Below, piece after piece: positions 29,301 through 42,200 of a stretch of DNA of 64,000 nt. Position numbers and translations under genes: made by a program. This DNA comes from Eudorina sp. 2006-703-Eu-15 (Eukaryota > Chlorophyta > Chlorophyceae > Chlamydomonadales > Volvocaceae). How positions within the stretch are numbered: position 1 is the stretch's first letter; each line of letters starts with the position of its first letter. The notes under the pieces are model-generated. The model was not told the origin of the DNA. It made no database searches and was given only the letters and a program-made list of their open reading frames with translations. The stretch covers positions 558,001 through 622,000 of the forward strand of contig BDSI01000007.1 of the NCBI GenBank assembly GCA_003117195.1. The letters run 5' to 3'.

Positions 29301-32300
29301 GCCCCCCGCCATCGGCGTCGACGTCGGCTTCGCCTGCGGCCACTGGATCATCCGCCGCCGCCCCTGCCACGTCATCCTCTTGCTGCGCTGCGACAACCGC
29401 CACTTCCGCGTCCGCCGCCGCCGCCGCCGCCGCCGTCGCAGCTGCGGTTTCGAAGGGCGGAGCCGCCGCCGCCGCAATCGCCTGGCGGCGCTCGGCGTTG
29501 AGATTCTCCGCGCACGCCTCCAGATCTTGCCACCGAGGTGACATAGGAGCGACAACTGGCGGCGGCGGCGGCGGCCTCGCTGGCGGCGCCTGGCGACCCG
29601 ACGTCGCACTGACGCCGTCGGGCCCTGCGCCACCAAGCGGCTCGTCGTACACAGTTCGCGCCGCTGCCATCTGCAGGCCCCCGCCGGCGGCGCGCAGTCG
29701 CTCATCCTCCAGAGATGCCGTACCAAACTCCGAAACCATCGAGTCCAGCATCGCGCCGCCCATGTCAGCCAGTGACGGCGGCGGCGCCGCCGCCGCTACC
29801 ACCGCCGCTGCCTCGCCTCCGTCGCCGCCGTCCGCGGCGCCTCCCGTGCGCGCCCTCCCCTCCGGCGGCGCCACTGACCCATGGGTCGCTGTGGCCGCCA
29901 CCTCGTCCGCCCCGTCCCGCGACGCCGGCGGACCCTCCTGACCCATGGGTCCGCTCAGGCTGCCCACCACGCTCAGTGTCGAACGCTCGCTGCGGCTGCC
30001 CGGCCCCGTCCCGCAGCCGCTCCCGCTGCTACTGCTGGTCGTGATCCGTTGATATCCGGTGAAACTGCGGAAGCTGCTGGTGCTGCTGCTGAGCGGCGCG
30101 GTGCTGAGGGAGAGCAAGAAGCTGCCCGGCGCGCAGGCGGCGCTACTGGGCGTGGCCGCGCCTGTCGGACATGTACGGACATTATGTCATGTACGGCATG
30201 AACGATACTTGTATGTACGGATATGGCATTATGGCCTTCACGATTGGATTGGAGGCTTCACGCCGCGGGTCCCCCCTGACACATGCGCTCCAAGGCACCA
30301 TGCACGACACAGTACGACACAGTACGACACAGTACGACATGTCGCCGATCCATTTGACCCCCCGGCCAGCAGGTTCGCCGCCGCCCGGCCGCTCTGCCCT
30401 TCGCTTTCGCATTAGCCTTCGCCTTTGCCGCACCTCTCCCCCTCTCCGCCTGACCGTTCACAGACCCCGCACCCTCTCCGCTTACAGCCCGGCCTCCACC
30501 GCCTATCCAGCCCCCCTGGGGATCACTCTACCGGCCGCCGGGCCTCCAATGCCTCCACCGCCCGCCCCCCACACAGTCCCTCACCCGCCCCCTCAGTGGC
30601 CAGGCTCTCTTCCCGCATGGTGGCCATGTCCGCCAACAGCTTGCCAAGCAGCTCGCGACAGATGGCGGAGCCGATCACCAGCTTGGACTGCGGGGGGCAC
30701 AGGGCAAGCGGGGGAGGGGCAAGCGGAGGAGGGGCAAGCGGAGGAGGGGCAAGCGGAGGAGGGAGGAGGGCGGAGGCGGTGCCGTGGTCGCGGGTTCATG
30801 GTAGGCGGGCGAGGGAATCGGAGTGGTGTGGTGGTCGGGTGGTATGGCAGACGTTAGCCACGTGGAGGTACGGCAGGCGGTGCTGAGGCGACGGGTTGTA
30901 AAGGGATAGGCAGGCGGGGCTTATAAGGCCCCAGGCTGTACGACAGGAAAGATGTGCTCCAGGGAAGGGTCGACCGTCGTGAGGACGAGCCACCCACCTG
31001 CCGTACGGTACCTGCACGCTGCGCCCCATGGAAAGCGGTGCTGGAAATCCCAGAACGATGGATGAACACACACAGCCTTGTACGGCAGCGTACGGCGGGG
31101 TACTCACCTGCGGGCTAATGCCGTACTCGTTGGGTACGACGACGTCGGCAAGTTGGCGGGCCGTGAGGTACAGCGGCGCGATAATCTCCCCCAAGATTCT
31201 GGGAGCCACGGGTGTCGTACTGGCCGTATTGCACGTGCCGTCCGTCCTCGTGCCGTCGCCACACTTCGCGTCGGCGGCTGCCGCCGCCGCCGCCGCCGTC
31301 GCCGCGGCGGCCAGTAACGGCCTGGCGGCGGCGGCGCTCTCCGCCACGACCAGCTCCGCCGGCGCTGCCACGTCGCTGGTCATACAGCTGGCGGCGATGG
31401 CAGCCCGATCCGCTGCCGCCGCAGCACCGCTTTTGTTTGCCGCTCCCGGTTGAAGCGGAGCAACCGCCGCCGGTGTCGCCGCTGGTGTGGCCGCCGGCGC
31501 CGCCGCCGGCATGAAAGTCGGCGACTCTAGAGCGACTGTCGCCGCCGCCGCCGCCGCCGCCGTGGTCGGCTCCAGGGGAAGGTAGGCGTTGTGGATGAGT
31601 GCGTGCTTGGCGGCATCGTAGATATCAGGGACCTGTGTACGACAAGCCATGACCAGCAGCCGTACACACAGAGCATTAGTCACGAAGGAGCATGGCGTAT
31701 TGGCGTTGCTCCTTCCAGGACGGCGGATGAGCTCCCCGACCTGCCGTACCGCACCTTGCTGATGTCGTACAGGCCCTTCTTCGGCGAGTAAAAGCTGTCC
31801 AGAAGCTTGTGCCACCTGTCGTACAGCAGCAGCCACCGCTCCCCGCCGCAGGGCTCCCCGGCCTGCGACCGCCACTCGTCCGGCGACATGCTCAGGCTGC
31901 TGTAGTACACGTGCTGCTGCTGATGCTGCTGCACTCCTGCCGTACCTGCCGTACCGGTCGTACCTGTCGTATCTGCCGTACGCATCTGCATCTCCGTCGC
32001 GTGGTGCGCCGCCGCGGGGCCCTCCAGCGCCGCCACCAGCTCCCCCATCTGGCCCCGCAGCTTCTCAAGAAAATCGCAGGGCCGCTCCGGAAGGCCCTTG
32101 ATCGCTGCGGCGACGGCGGCCGGCGGCGGCGGCGGCGCCGCCGCCGCTGCGGGCGCCCCGACAGCCGCCGCAGATCCAGTCCGCTGGAGAGAGCCCTGGC
32201 GGTTGAAAGCGGGCTGGCGCAGCTGCGGTTGCGGCTGCGACTGCGGCTGCGGCTGCGGCTGCTGCTGCAGCGGCGACACTGGCGGCGGTTGCGGCGAGGG

Positions 32301-35300
32301 TTGCCGCCGCCGCTGCTGCTGCTGAGGCACCTCCGCCTGCTGCGGCTGTTGGGGCGGCGGTGGCTGGGGCGACAGTGCGCGTGAGGACGCCGCGAGCAGT
32401 GCGGAGGACGACGACGACGATGTCGCCGGGCGGTGAGGCGGTGTGCCGGGCGGCCCCAGAGACAACCCGGGCGGGAACAGCCCGGGCGGGGCGCCCGGAG
32501 CCGGAGCAGGGGCCGGGGCCGGGGCGGTGGTGCGCAAGGCGGTGAGGCTGGGAACCCGTTGCGGCCCGGTTGGCGTGGTCGGGTGTGAGTGCGGGTGCGT
32601 GGATGGGTGTGGGTGTGGGTGCGGCGGTGTGGAGGCGGGGCGCAGCTTGGGTGACGGCGGCGGTGTGGGCACGGGGGACTGCGGCGGCGGCGCGGCGGGG
32701 AGCTTGCAGCGGGAGACGCGGCCGACGGGGTCCCAGGTCAACTGCAGGGAGTGGCGCGGACCGGGCCGAGGGGGAAATGGGTGGCGGGCCAATCATTTAT
32801 ATCTGGTCAGCCTTTATTCCGAAGTAGTTTATGAAGGTCCCGAATGGAGACTACTTACCTTTATATTTTAGGATGCAATACTATCAATCTGTCAAGCGAA
32901 ATCAATGCTCACGTCGAGTTGCGATCTCGAGACCTCCCGCTTACTAAATGGGTGCTCTTCCACTGAGCTACACGAGCTGGACGACAAAATAGTGACTATG
33001 GGGTACGTTTCGAACCCCTCACCTTCGATTGTTCTTTTCAGTCCCGTTTGGCTGCTACGGGCTTGTGCTACGGACTTGTACTACAGGCACCTGCTACGGG
33101 CCCGTGCCTTCTGCTACAGACCCTACGCACCAACGACACCGTCCGATTCCATGAAGCTCGCCTCTGCCACTCAACACATACACGCACGCAGTATCATACC
33201 AACACCACACAGCCCGCACCCCATCGCACCCAAAGCACTCCACACACACAGCCTGAACGAACCCCGTCATGCAGCACGCATCCCAGCACACTCCACCCCC
33301 CCCCCCCGCACACACACATCCCGAACAAACCCCAAACACGCACCCTTTACCCCCTGCCGTACCCGCTTGTACAGCTCCTCCTTGGCGACCCTCATGTCGT
33401 ACGATGCCCCCTTGCCGAACGCCTCCAGCATCGCCGCGTCCTTGTTGACCAACGACGCCAGGATGGGCGTCAGGGAGGTGCCCTCCAGGCAGAGCAGACC
33501 CTGGGTGAAGGCCGCGGCGGAGGTCTGAACCGCCCAACCGCCCAGCCGCCCAGCCGCCCAGCCGCCCAGCCGCCAAGCCGCCAAGCCGCCAAGCCGCCCA
33601 GCCGCCGCGCCGCCCAGCCGCCGCGTGTTGTAGAGCACAGGGTGGGACAGCGCGCAGCGGGGGCAGACGAGCGCGTCAAGCGAGCCGCCGACCGAGGGAA
33701 AGGGGCCCCTCCGTTGCCGGTGTACGAAGTCAAGGTGGAACGGGTGCGCAGTCCTGATGACATGAGGCGCCTACCAGGTACGAGCTATCCGGGCCCTTCG
33801 GCACGCCACGGCCGGGACTCACAGGTCCACCCCGTAACGGTTGCATACCGTACTCCCCGCACTCCACACTCCACAACACCCAGCCCCAAACCCAACCCCC
33901 TTTTCGGGGTCCCCTGTAACGTTCATTCGTTCATTCATCATCCAACCCCCAGCAACCCTCCCATTACCTGCACGCGCCCCTCGTCGGAGGAGTACACCTT
34001 GAAGTCGTGGCGGTAGGTGGAGTGCAGCCGCAGCAGGCCGCCGCCCGCGGGCCCGGCGCGCGGGTACATGCCCGTGCGGAACCGCACCCCCAGCGTCTCC
34101 GCCTGCGCGCGGCCGGCGTGTGTGAGCACACCGCCCCACTTGACGATCAGCAGCAGGGAGCCGGGGCGCCCGCCGCCCGCGGACGCGGCGGCGGCGGCGG
34201 CGGACGACGCGGAGTCGGCGGCGGTGAGGCCTGTGGCGCCGCCGGCTGGGGACCGTGGGCGAGGACAAGGGGCCAAGGGGGGTCCCGTTCTCAGTTGAGA
34301 TGGGCAGCTAGCGGGTACGGGACCTGTGCACGGGTCCCATGGGTCCCACGGGCCCCACGGGTCACACGGGTCACACGAGTCACACGGGTCACAAAAACCC
34401 GAGGGGTCCCACGGGTCTCCCCACGGGTCCCACGGGCCCACGGATCGCCCCACGGGTCCCACGGGTCTCACGTGGCTTGGCGTGTGGGTGCGGCTGCGGA
34501 GACGGCGCCGGGTGGCGCAGCGGCGCCGCGCCGCCACCGCCGCCGCCGCCGCTGCTGCTGCCACCCGCTGGGGGCAGCAGCGCCGCCGGCGGCGCGTCCA
34601 CCCACGACCGCGGCTTCAGCTGCGCCTTCCGGTTGACCCCCGAGAAGTGGCCGCCGGCCTCCAACACGCTGCGCACTACAGCCAGCGCAGCCAGGGTCTC
34701 CGCCGCCATGGAGTCCGAGTCGTCGCCGGCGGCGCTGCTACTGCCGCCGGCGGCTGTAGCGGTCGCGGCCATCAGAGCGGATAGCGACGACGACGATGAC
34801 GCCGCCGTCAGCGACAGGCCGTCGACATTGGCGCCGCCGGCTGTATCGCCGCCGCCGCCGCCGCCGCCAGGGTCCGGGGCGGCACCGCCGGCGCCAGCTG
34901 TAGCAGCCCCGGGTGCCGCTGGTTCCGGAGCGGTACTCGTGGGGAGCTGTAGCAGCCGACGAGTGACGTCAAGGAGCTCCTGTACATGCGTGCGTGTACG
35001 GCAAGTGCGTGCATGCAAGGTTTCATGCGACAAGCCGTGTCGAATCAAACACAATCCAGCCGAAGCCGGGGGCGTCGAAGACGGAGTGAACGCTCCCCGG
35101 GGTCACCACGCGGCCCGCCAAAGAGGTTTGGTACGACAACTGCCGTACTGCACGAAACGTTCCGCCTACGTTACGGTTACGGAACTCCAAGCAAGCAGAG
35201 CCAACGTAGGTCGCAGGCCCCGGGTAGACGTACACCGGCTGACCCATGGGTCGGCTCGCACCCGTACTTCAGCGGTGGCTACCTCGAAGGGCGCCCGCAC

Positions 35301-36246
35301 ACACCTGCAGCTGTGAAGCGCTCTTGAGCTTCGCCTGGCGCCCCATACCCGGTCGCTTGCCGGTGTCCGCGTGCCGTTCGTACAGCTCCAGGAAGGCGGG
35401 CTGCAAAGTGTACGGCACATGAAGCATATTCCAGCATTGAGCGCGTCAAGGGTTGCGACATACTCTGTTCTCGGAGGCCATGGATATGCTCACGGCGCTT
35501 GGCATCACTCTGGTCCGTACAACGGGTTTCATGACGCCGTCGTACGATTCATCAATTCGGTTTTCTCAATTCGGTTTGACTGGCAGACTACGAGAAACAT
35601 CCGATTGACAAGACGCACCAACCAACGCCAATCCAAGGATGTTCGGAAGTGGCCACGTACTGCCACGCGCCCGCACGCACGTGACATGTCGTACTCACAT
35701 GGTGTACGACCACCTTGACCTTCTGCTTGGGGGTACGATCGCCGTGCCGTACCACCGCCAGCACGCAGCGCAGCTCCTCCCCCGGCAGGCCCCAGCCGGC
35801 GGCGGGCGCCGCGGCGGCCGCCCCTGGAGCCCCTGCACCCCCCGCAGCGCAGCAGGGGCTGCCGCCGCCGGCGACACCGTCCGCCGGGCTGGGGATGGGG
35901 ATGCCGCCGCCTCCCAGGGCCACCGGCAAAAAGGTGTCCTGCGGCTCGTGGGAGGGAGATGTGGGCAAGGTGGACAGCGTGTCGTGGACAGGGGTAAAAA
36001 CACACACCCCGGCCTGGGTGGTTCGCGCGGGTGTTTCTGGCGGGTTTCTCTACAAACACTGGAAGCACACGCTAAAATGGCGGCGGCAGCAGCAGCAGCA
36101 GCAGAAGCAGCAGCAGAAGCAGCAGCAGAAGCAGGAGCAGCAGCAGCAGCAGCAAAGACATGTCGTCCGACCGTACCTGCCGCAGCAGGCCGTCGCCGCC
36201 CGCCGGGCCGCACACGCCCGCGCCGGCCCTGCCGGCCCCCGCGCTG

Positions 36247-36278
<32 letters not shown>

Positions 36279-39200
36279 CAGCACCTGCTGCGACTCCCTC
36301 ATCAATCTGTGAGTGTGAGTGAGTGATCGTTAGGTTGCGGCAGCCGGTCCAGGAACCATCCTTCGGGCATGGGCGGAGCCGCGGACCTCCTCTATCTCCC
36401 AACCGCCTCAACCCCCCAACCGCCAACCGCAACCATAAAGCACACTCACCCAGCGTTTGCTCGCAACCAACAGAGTTGAGTACTAATCAGTTATTCCGTT
36501 ACGTGGTCGGGCGGGCGGGCGGGCGGGCGGGCATGGCTACACAGTGAGGGAGATTTCGGAGCCACCCGGTCTATCTCAGGTACCCAGTCGAGAACGCAAT
36601 ACCCAGCAGCCAGCACTCACCCGAAGGTGGGCGCGGGCGGGAGCGCGGGCACCAGATGCAGCCGGTGCGGGGCCAGGGCCTGCAGGATGATGCTGCGGCG
36701 GCGGGAGAACAACACGGCAGGGGCAGGTAGCGGGCGCGGCAGGAAGAGGAAGGAGGAGGAGAGGAGGGAGGAGAAGGGTATAGGAAATTGGTAGACAGAA
36801 ATTGGTAGGAGGGAGGAGAGGGGGCCCGAGCTGGGCGCGCGTTAGGGGGGTTGGGTCGGGGGCTCGTCCAGACGGCGACTCCCTTCCCATCCCTTCCCAT
36901 CCCTTCCCATCCCTTCCCATCCCTTCCCATCCCTTCCCATCCCTTCCCATCCCTTCCCATCCCTTCCCATCCCTTCCCATCCCTTCCCATCCCTTCCCAT
37001 CCCTTCCCATCCCTTCCCATCCCTTCCCATCCCTTCCCATCCCTTCCCATCCCTTCCCATCCCTTCCCATCCCTTCCCATCCTTCCCATCCCTTCCCATC
37101 CCTTCCCATCCCTTCCCATCCCTTCCCATCCCTTCCCATCCCTTCCCATCCCTTCCCATCCCTTCCCATCCCTTCCCATCCCTTCCCATCCCTTCCCATC
37201 CCTTCCCATCCCTTCCCATCCCTTCCCATCCCTTCCCATCCCTTCCCATCCCTTCCCATCCCTTCCCATCCCTTCCCATCCCTTCCCATCCCTTCCCATC
37301 CCTTCCCATCCCTTCCCATCCCTTCCCATCCCTTCCCATCCCTTCCCATCCCTTCCCATCCCTTCCCATCCCTTCCCATCCCTTCCCATCCCTTCCCATC
37401 CCTTCCCATCCCTTCCCATCCCTTCCCATCCCTTCCCATCCCTTCCCATCCCTTCCCATCCCTTCCCATCCCTTCCCATCCCTTCCCATCCCTTCCCATC
37501 CCTTCCCATCCCTTCCCATCCCTTCCCATCCCATCCCTTCCCATCCCGGCACTCGGCGAGTGACACTAGGGGGGTTGCTTGGGGGCCACTGGCCAGAGAC
37601 CGCCATGTATACACTCCTCTTACGGTATCTAAGCACACGGTCCCTGGGTGGGTTACAGAGCTGGAACTCAGCCCCTGGTGCCACACAGGACCCGCCCGCC
37701 CGCCCGCCCGCCCGGCGATCCGGTCACCCAGCCGCCCACCCACAGCCCCACCCACAGCCGCCCACCCACAGCCGCACCCACCTGCGCAGGATATCCGCTG
37801 CGTCGCCGTAGAACTTGGCGGAGCTCTTGACGAAGGACCAGCCGTTGACGTCACACACGTAGCTGCCGCCGCGCTCGCTACCCGAGGTCGGGGTCGGGTC
37901 GGGGGCGGGGTTGGACAGGGCCGGGGGTGCAGCGGGTTGCGGCGTTTGGGGCTTTGAAGCCGGGTTGCGGCATGGGCTTTGTCGCCTAGTTATAACTGGT
38001 TATAACTGGTTATAGCTGGTTATAACTAATTACAAGCCAGGGAGCGTCCGGGCCATGGGTCATGGTCAAATGGGCCATAGTAGTAACCGTTACAAGGCCA
38101 TGGCCCTGAGGCATCCGCCTTGACGCCGCCCCGGCCCCGAGAACTGCACTTCCGGACGTTTCCTCGGCTCCTGTTGTGACCGCCACCCATCCCAACCCAT
38201 GCCCCCCCATGCCCCCCTTGCCGCCCGCCAGCCACCCTCCCTCATCCCCTGGGAGTGGGGTGTGGTCCGTCCTCGTGCTGTCGCGCGTTGGTTGGTCCGG
38301 GATGGGACCGGCGGCGACGCGGTCGCCCGAGGTAACAGTGAGCGCACAATTCAGGTATGTATGGTAAGTAACTTGGGTCGCGTATTGACTCCTGTGCCAC
38401 GTATCGGTTCCCCAATCCATACCCCCCAATTACCAGGCTGGTGACCCGGTCCCTGGATTTCGGTCCTTGGATCTCGTCACGGAGCTAACTCCCTTTTAAT
38501 GGGAGGATTTGTGCACTTAACCGTGGAGTCCTGGCTGCAAAGCTTTGGCGAAACGAGACACCCGTTCGCGCGTACTGCAGGTCGGCCGTCGCCGCACTGC
38601 TTTTATTTTGCGTGCTGATTTTTCTGGGTTAATTACTTTTTTATTTTGGGTGGGTATATGCGTGCTCGAGCCTTCACCGACAACAACCCCCACGATGCCG
38701 CCGCCATCGCCGAGCGCGCGGCGCACCTGCGCGCGGCGGCCGCCACGACTGGACGCTGGCCGGTCCTGCAGTCACGGATACGGCGCCTGTTGGTTCGCCG
38801 CCGGCGGTGTTGATCTCCGTCGTCTCTCTGCTTTCCTATAAATCCTCGGTTGAGCCCCGCATGCCACTCCATCGCCTCCCCCACACCCACCCATGGCGAC
38901 ACCCTCACCCCCTCGCGCCGCCCCTCCTCCCGCCCCTCACCACCCCTCCCCGTCACCGCCCTACGCCCCGCCGCCCCACCGCCCGCACGCCACCCGCCGT
39001 ACCGCACACGCGCACGCACCCCCGATCGCAACCCCCTGCGCCCACGGCCTCTCATGCGTGAGGCCGCGCGCGCCCGGCCGGGCTGGTGGGGAGCCGATCA
39101 CCCCGGTCCGCCACCCGGCCCTCTTGCGTCACCCCCGCGGTCACCGATTGCTCCCTGATTGCGGAACTCCTGTTTCTGTGCCTGCCAACCCTACGCCCGT

Positions 39201-42200
39201 CTGCGATGTCGCCCTTCCGTACACCCGTACGCCCGTACGTTCTTGCATTGCTATTTCCGTCTACCGTTTCCTGGACCCACCCTCTTTCGCCGCGTCGCCG
39301 CCGGGTTTGCGTGCTCTTTTCTTCTTTTTCTTTAATTTAACCTTTGCCTTTGCCTGCCGTTTGTCCGCCCTTTGTTGCAACTCACATCTTCCGTTCGCCT
39401 CGCCGTCCGTCCGCGTTTCGTCCCATTTGCGCAGGTGAGTACTACGTTCTCGATAATTTGTGCTGTCTGGGGTGTGGTCCGTCCTCGTGCTGTCGCGCGT
39501 TGGTTGGTCCGGGATGGGTCCGGCGGCGACGCGGTCGCCCGAGGTAACAGTGAGCGCACAATTCAGGTATGTATGGTAAGTAACTTGGGTCGCGTATTGA
39601 CTCCTGTGCCACGTATCGGTTCCCCAATCCATATCCCTCATCCCGTGACCTCTCACCTCCTCAGCAGGTCGAACCCGCACACCTTCTGGCCGAACGCCAG
39701 ACACACCATGCGCGCAATCTCCTTCTCCTGGGGGCTCAGCAGCACCGGGAAACGGACCTGCGGCAAAGGGCGGGGTTTGGGGGTTTGGGGGTTTGGGGGG
39801 CGAAATGGGTTTGGGGCAGCGGACGCCGCCAAGCGCCGCGTCGGTGACCGCAGTGTAGGTACGGCAGCCTCAGCCTGGGTTCGTTCCCCGACTGATTGGG
39901 CCGCAGGTAGCTGGACCATGTCGGAGGTTAGGGCTCCGAAACACGCGCACGCTCCGGCCTCGGCAACTACGGTACACCCTCGCTTCGAGTTCTTGGATCC
40001 TGAATCCTGGATCCTGGGCCTCCGACCCGTTTTGCGGCCCGCGCTTACCTCCTTGCCGTCCGCGGTCCGCGCCACCCGGCCGTCCACCACCGGGCTCTTC
40101 CGCGCCTCAGCGTGCGCGTAACGCGGCCCCACGGTGTACACCTTTACGTCCGTCCCGCCTGAGGGCGCCATGTGGACTGGACTTGTAACATATCAAGTGT
40201 AACAAACTAGAAGCTCTTAACAACAACGACGGTTGGAGCAAACAACCGGCGGTGCTGTAATTTGTTGCGCCGTACAGGGCCGTGTCGTACACGTACACTT
40301 ACAGCACACCGAGGGAAGAGGGTGGGAGAGTTGCAACAGAACCGCATGTCAGGAACCGGGCTTTAGGGCCCGGCCTTTGCGGGACAAGAGTGGAACTACT
40401 GTATATACGGTATATGGCAGAAATGCGGTATATGTTGAGGTGTGCGGGGATGGCGGGATGCATGCGTACCTGTGGCAAGGAACTCCTCATAGATGTACGA
40501 CCCGTCCCGCCGTACAGCCCCGCTGTGGCCCGGATCGTAGTTGCCGCTGCGGTCCGCCACCTTGCGGAAGAGCCGCTTGACGCCGCCACCCTGCGGGTTT
40601 AGAAGACCCATGGGTTCACCCAATGTGACGCCGCACGGGAAGATTCGAAGTCAAAGGTTCGAAGGCACGGGGACACTCGCGCGCGAGACCGGGATCGCTC
40701 GGCAATCACCCAGGTGGGGTACCATACATTGCATGGTGATGACGTATATGGTACATGTGTGGCCGCCTCGTGGCCCCGGACGCGGCCACCTGCATCTCTG
40801 TCGTGATGCCGTACTGCCGTACTGCCGTTCTGTACCGTACCCCGTCCCAACTCACCATGGAAGCGGGGTAATAGACCCAGATGTTGTGGTCCTCCCCGCT
40901 GGCGGGCTTCTCCACAAACGGCTTGCAGATGCGCTCGCCGTCCAGCTGCACGACAGAGAGAAGCGCGAGGGAGGTGTCGCACATACAGTTGTCACACAGC
41001 TTTTTTTTGCAAGTCGAATGCACGAACCGGTTTGCAGGACATCAGATCGCATCGGTTACACCCGACGCGCGTTTCTCAGCAGCGACAGCCGGGTCCGTCA
41101 TCATCAACCTCCCGAACCAAACCCGACCTGACCCGACCAGCCCCAGACCGCCCCCGACTCCGGACCCCCTTAGCCCCCTCAGGCCCCCGCGCCCGCCCCT
41201 CCGCACCTCCACGTACTCCTCCGCCTCCACGAACCCCGGCGGGGACTCCCCGGGGGCCAGCCCTTCCCGATTGACCACCACGTGCCTCGGCACCGGAATG
41301 CTGCTGTCCTGCAGGGAGGGGTCCGGACGGGCAGTCGGAGCTCGGGCAGGTGGGGAGGCGGGTATATGTAGCTTGTATAGGACATGGCTCGATGACAGGC
41401 ACCCCTGGCCGTGGTGGCCCCGGAGCAGGTCGTTCGGTCATAACGTACTGGTGGTTGTACGGCAGGCGATCGTATGGTCGTACCAGTGCCCGCGCCGTTC
41501 CAGGCCGTCATTGGGGTGACTGACATAAGACGTATTCTTCCATATTCAGACTGCGCTGACGGAGAGGCGAGGGAGGGTTTGGCCCGCCTCCGGCCCTGCC
41601 CCCCTCGCCCCCATTGCACCCACCATCAGCAGCTTGTACACCCGGCGCCGGTCCAGCAGCACCTCCTGCGTCGCCAGGTCGTTGACGCAGAAGGGACTTA
41701 CGCGCGCCACATACGCCTGGGCCTTACGCAGCGGGAAGCCCTCAGAGTACCAGCTCAGCAGGCAATCCACCACCGGCCAGTGCTCCACCGGTTGGCGCAG
41801 GATCACCTGCGCACCACCGTACATGTATATGTATACGGTAGTACGACGTACGGTGTACGACATAAGGGTACGGTGTACGACATAATGCACATCGGCAGAT
41901 AAGAAACGCATTGACTTGCGTCCCATCGACGCGGCAGTGGATCCCGGACTGGGGAGACCCTACCTGGGCTAAGGTACACATCACCACGGGGGCGGAAAGC
42001 ATGGCGCGCGGGCGATGCGGCGCGAAGCTGCCATATTTCAATGTCGTATACAAGCCTGCCGTACATTCGTACATCCTCAGAACAACATCCGACTTCCGAC
42101 AGCAAGATGTACGGTATACCCCTAGGCACCGCACCGCACCTCACCTCCTCGTCGAAAATGACCAACTCGAACTCGTTGCAGGTGGTGATGCGGCTCAGGA

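Larger units (their letters stand above)
38249..39633. mobile_element. Candidate small direct-repeat-bounded element in VIP1 intron 8
   Basis: Two 166-bp direct repeats that are 99.4% identical bound about 1.05 kb. An 11-bp word, TCCCTCATCCC, lies at 38238-38248, seven bases before the left repeat, and again at 39634-39644, directly after the right repeat, and could be a target duplication. The arrangement resembles a terminal-repeat retrotransposon in miniature or another non-autonomous retroelement. I see no reverse transcriptase, no convincing primer-binding site or polypurine tract, and the termini are not a clean TG...CA. The interior holds one Pro/Ala/His-rich frame at 38893-39438 without a recognisable domain. 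A simple recent duplication is the alternative. Confidence 0.5.

Noticed and set aside
26443..32871. Plus-strand Ala/Pro/Arg-rich proteins across the VIP1 region
   Set aside because: Shadows of the GC-rich VIP1 exons on the other strand, with no motifs of their own.
36571..37957. Long frames of [10 protein letters not shown] or [10 protein letters not shown] repeats on both strands
   Set aside because: They are translations of the 10-bp tandem array, open because 30 bp is a multiple of three; they interrupt a well-supported VIP1 intron.
38893..39438. Pro/Ala/His-rich protein inside the direct-repeat unit as a gag gene
   Set aside because: No zinc knuckle, capsid motif or neighbouring polymerase; composition follows GC-rich DNA.
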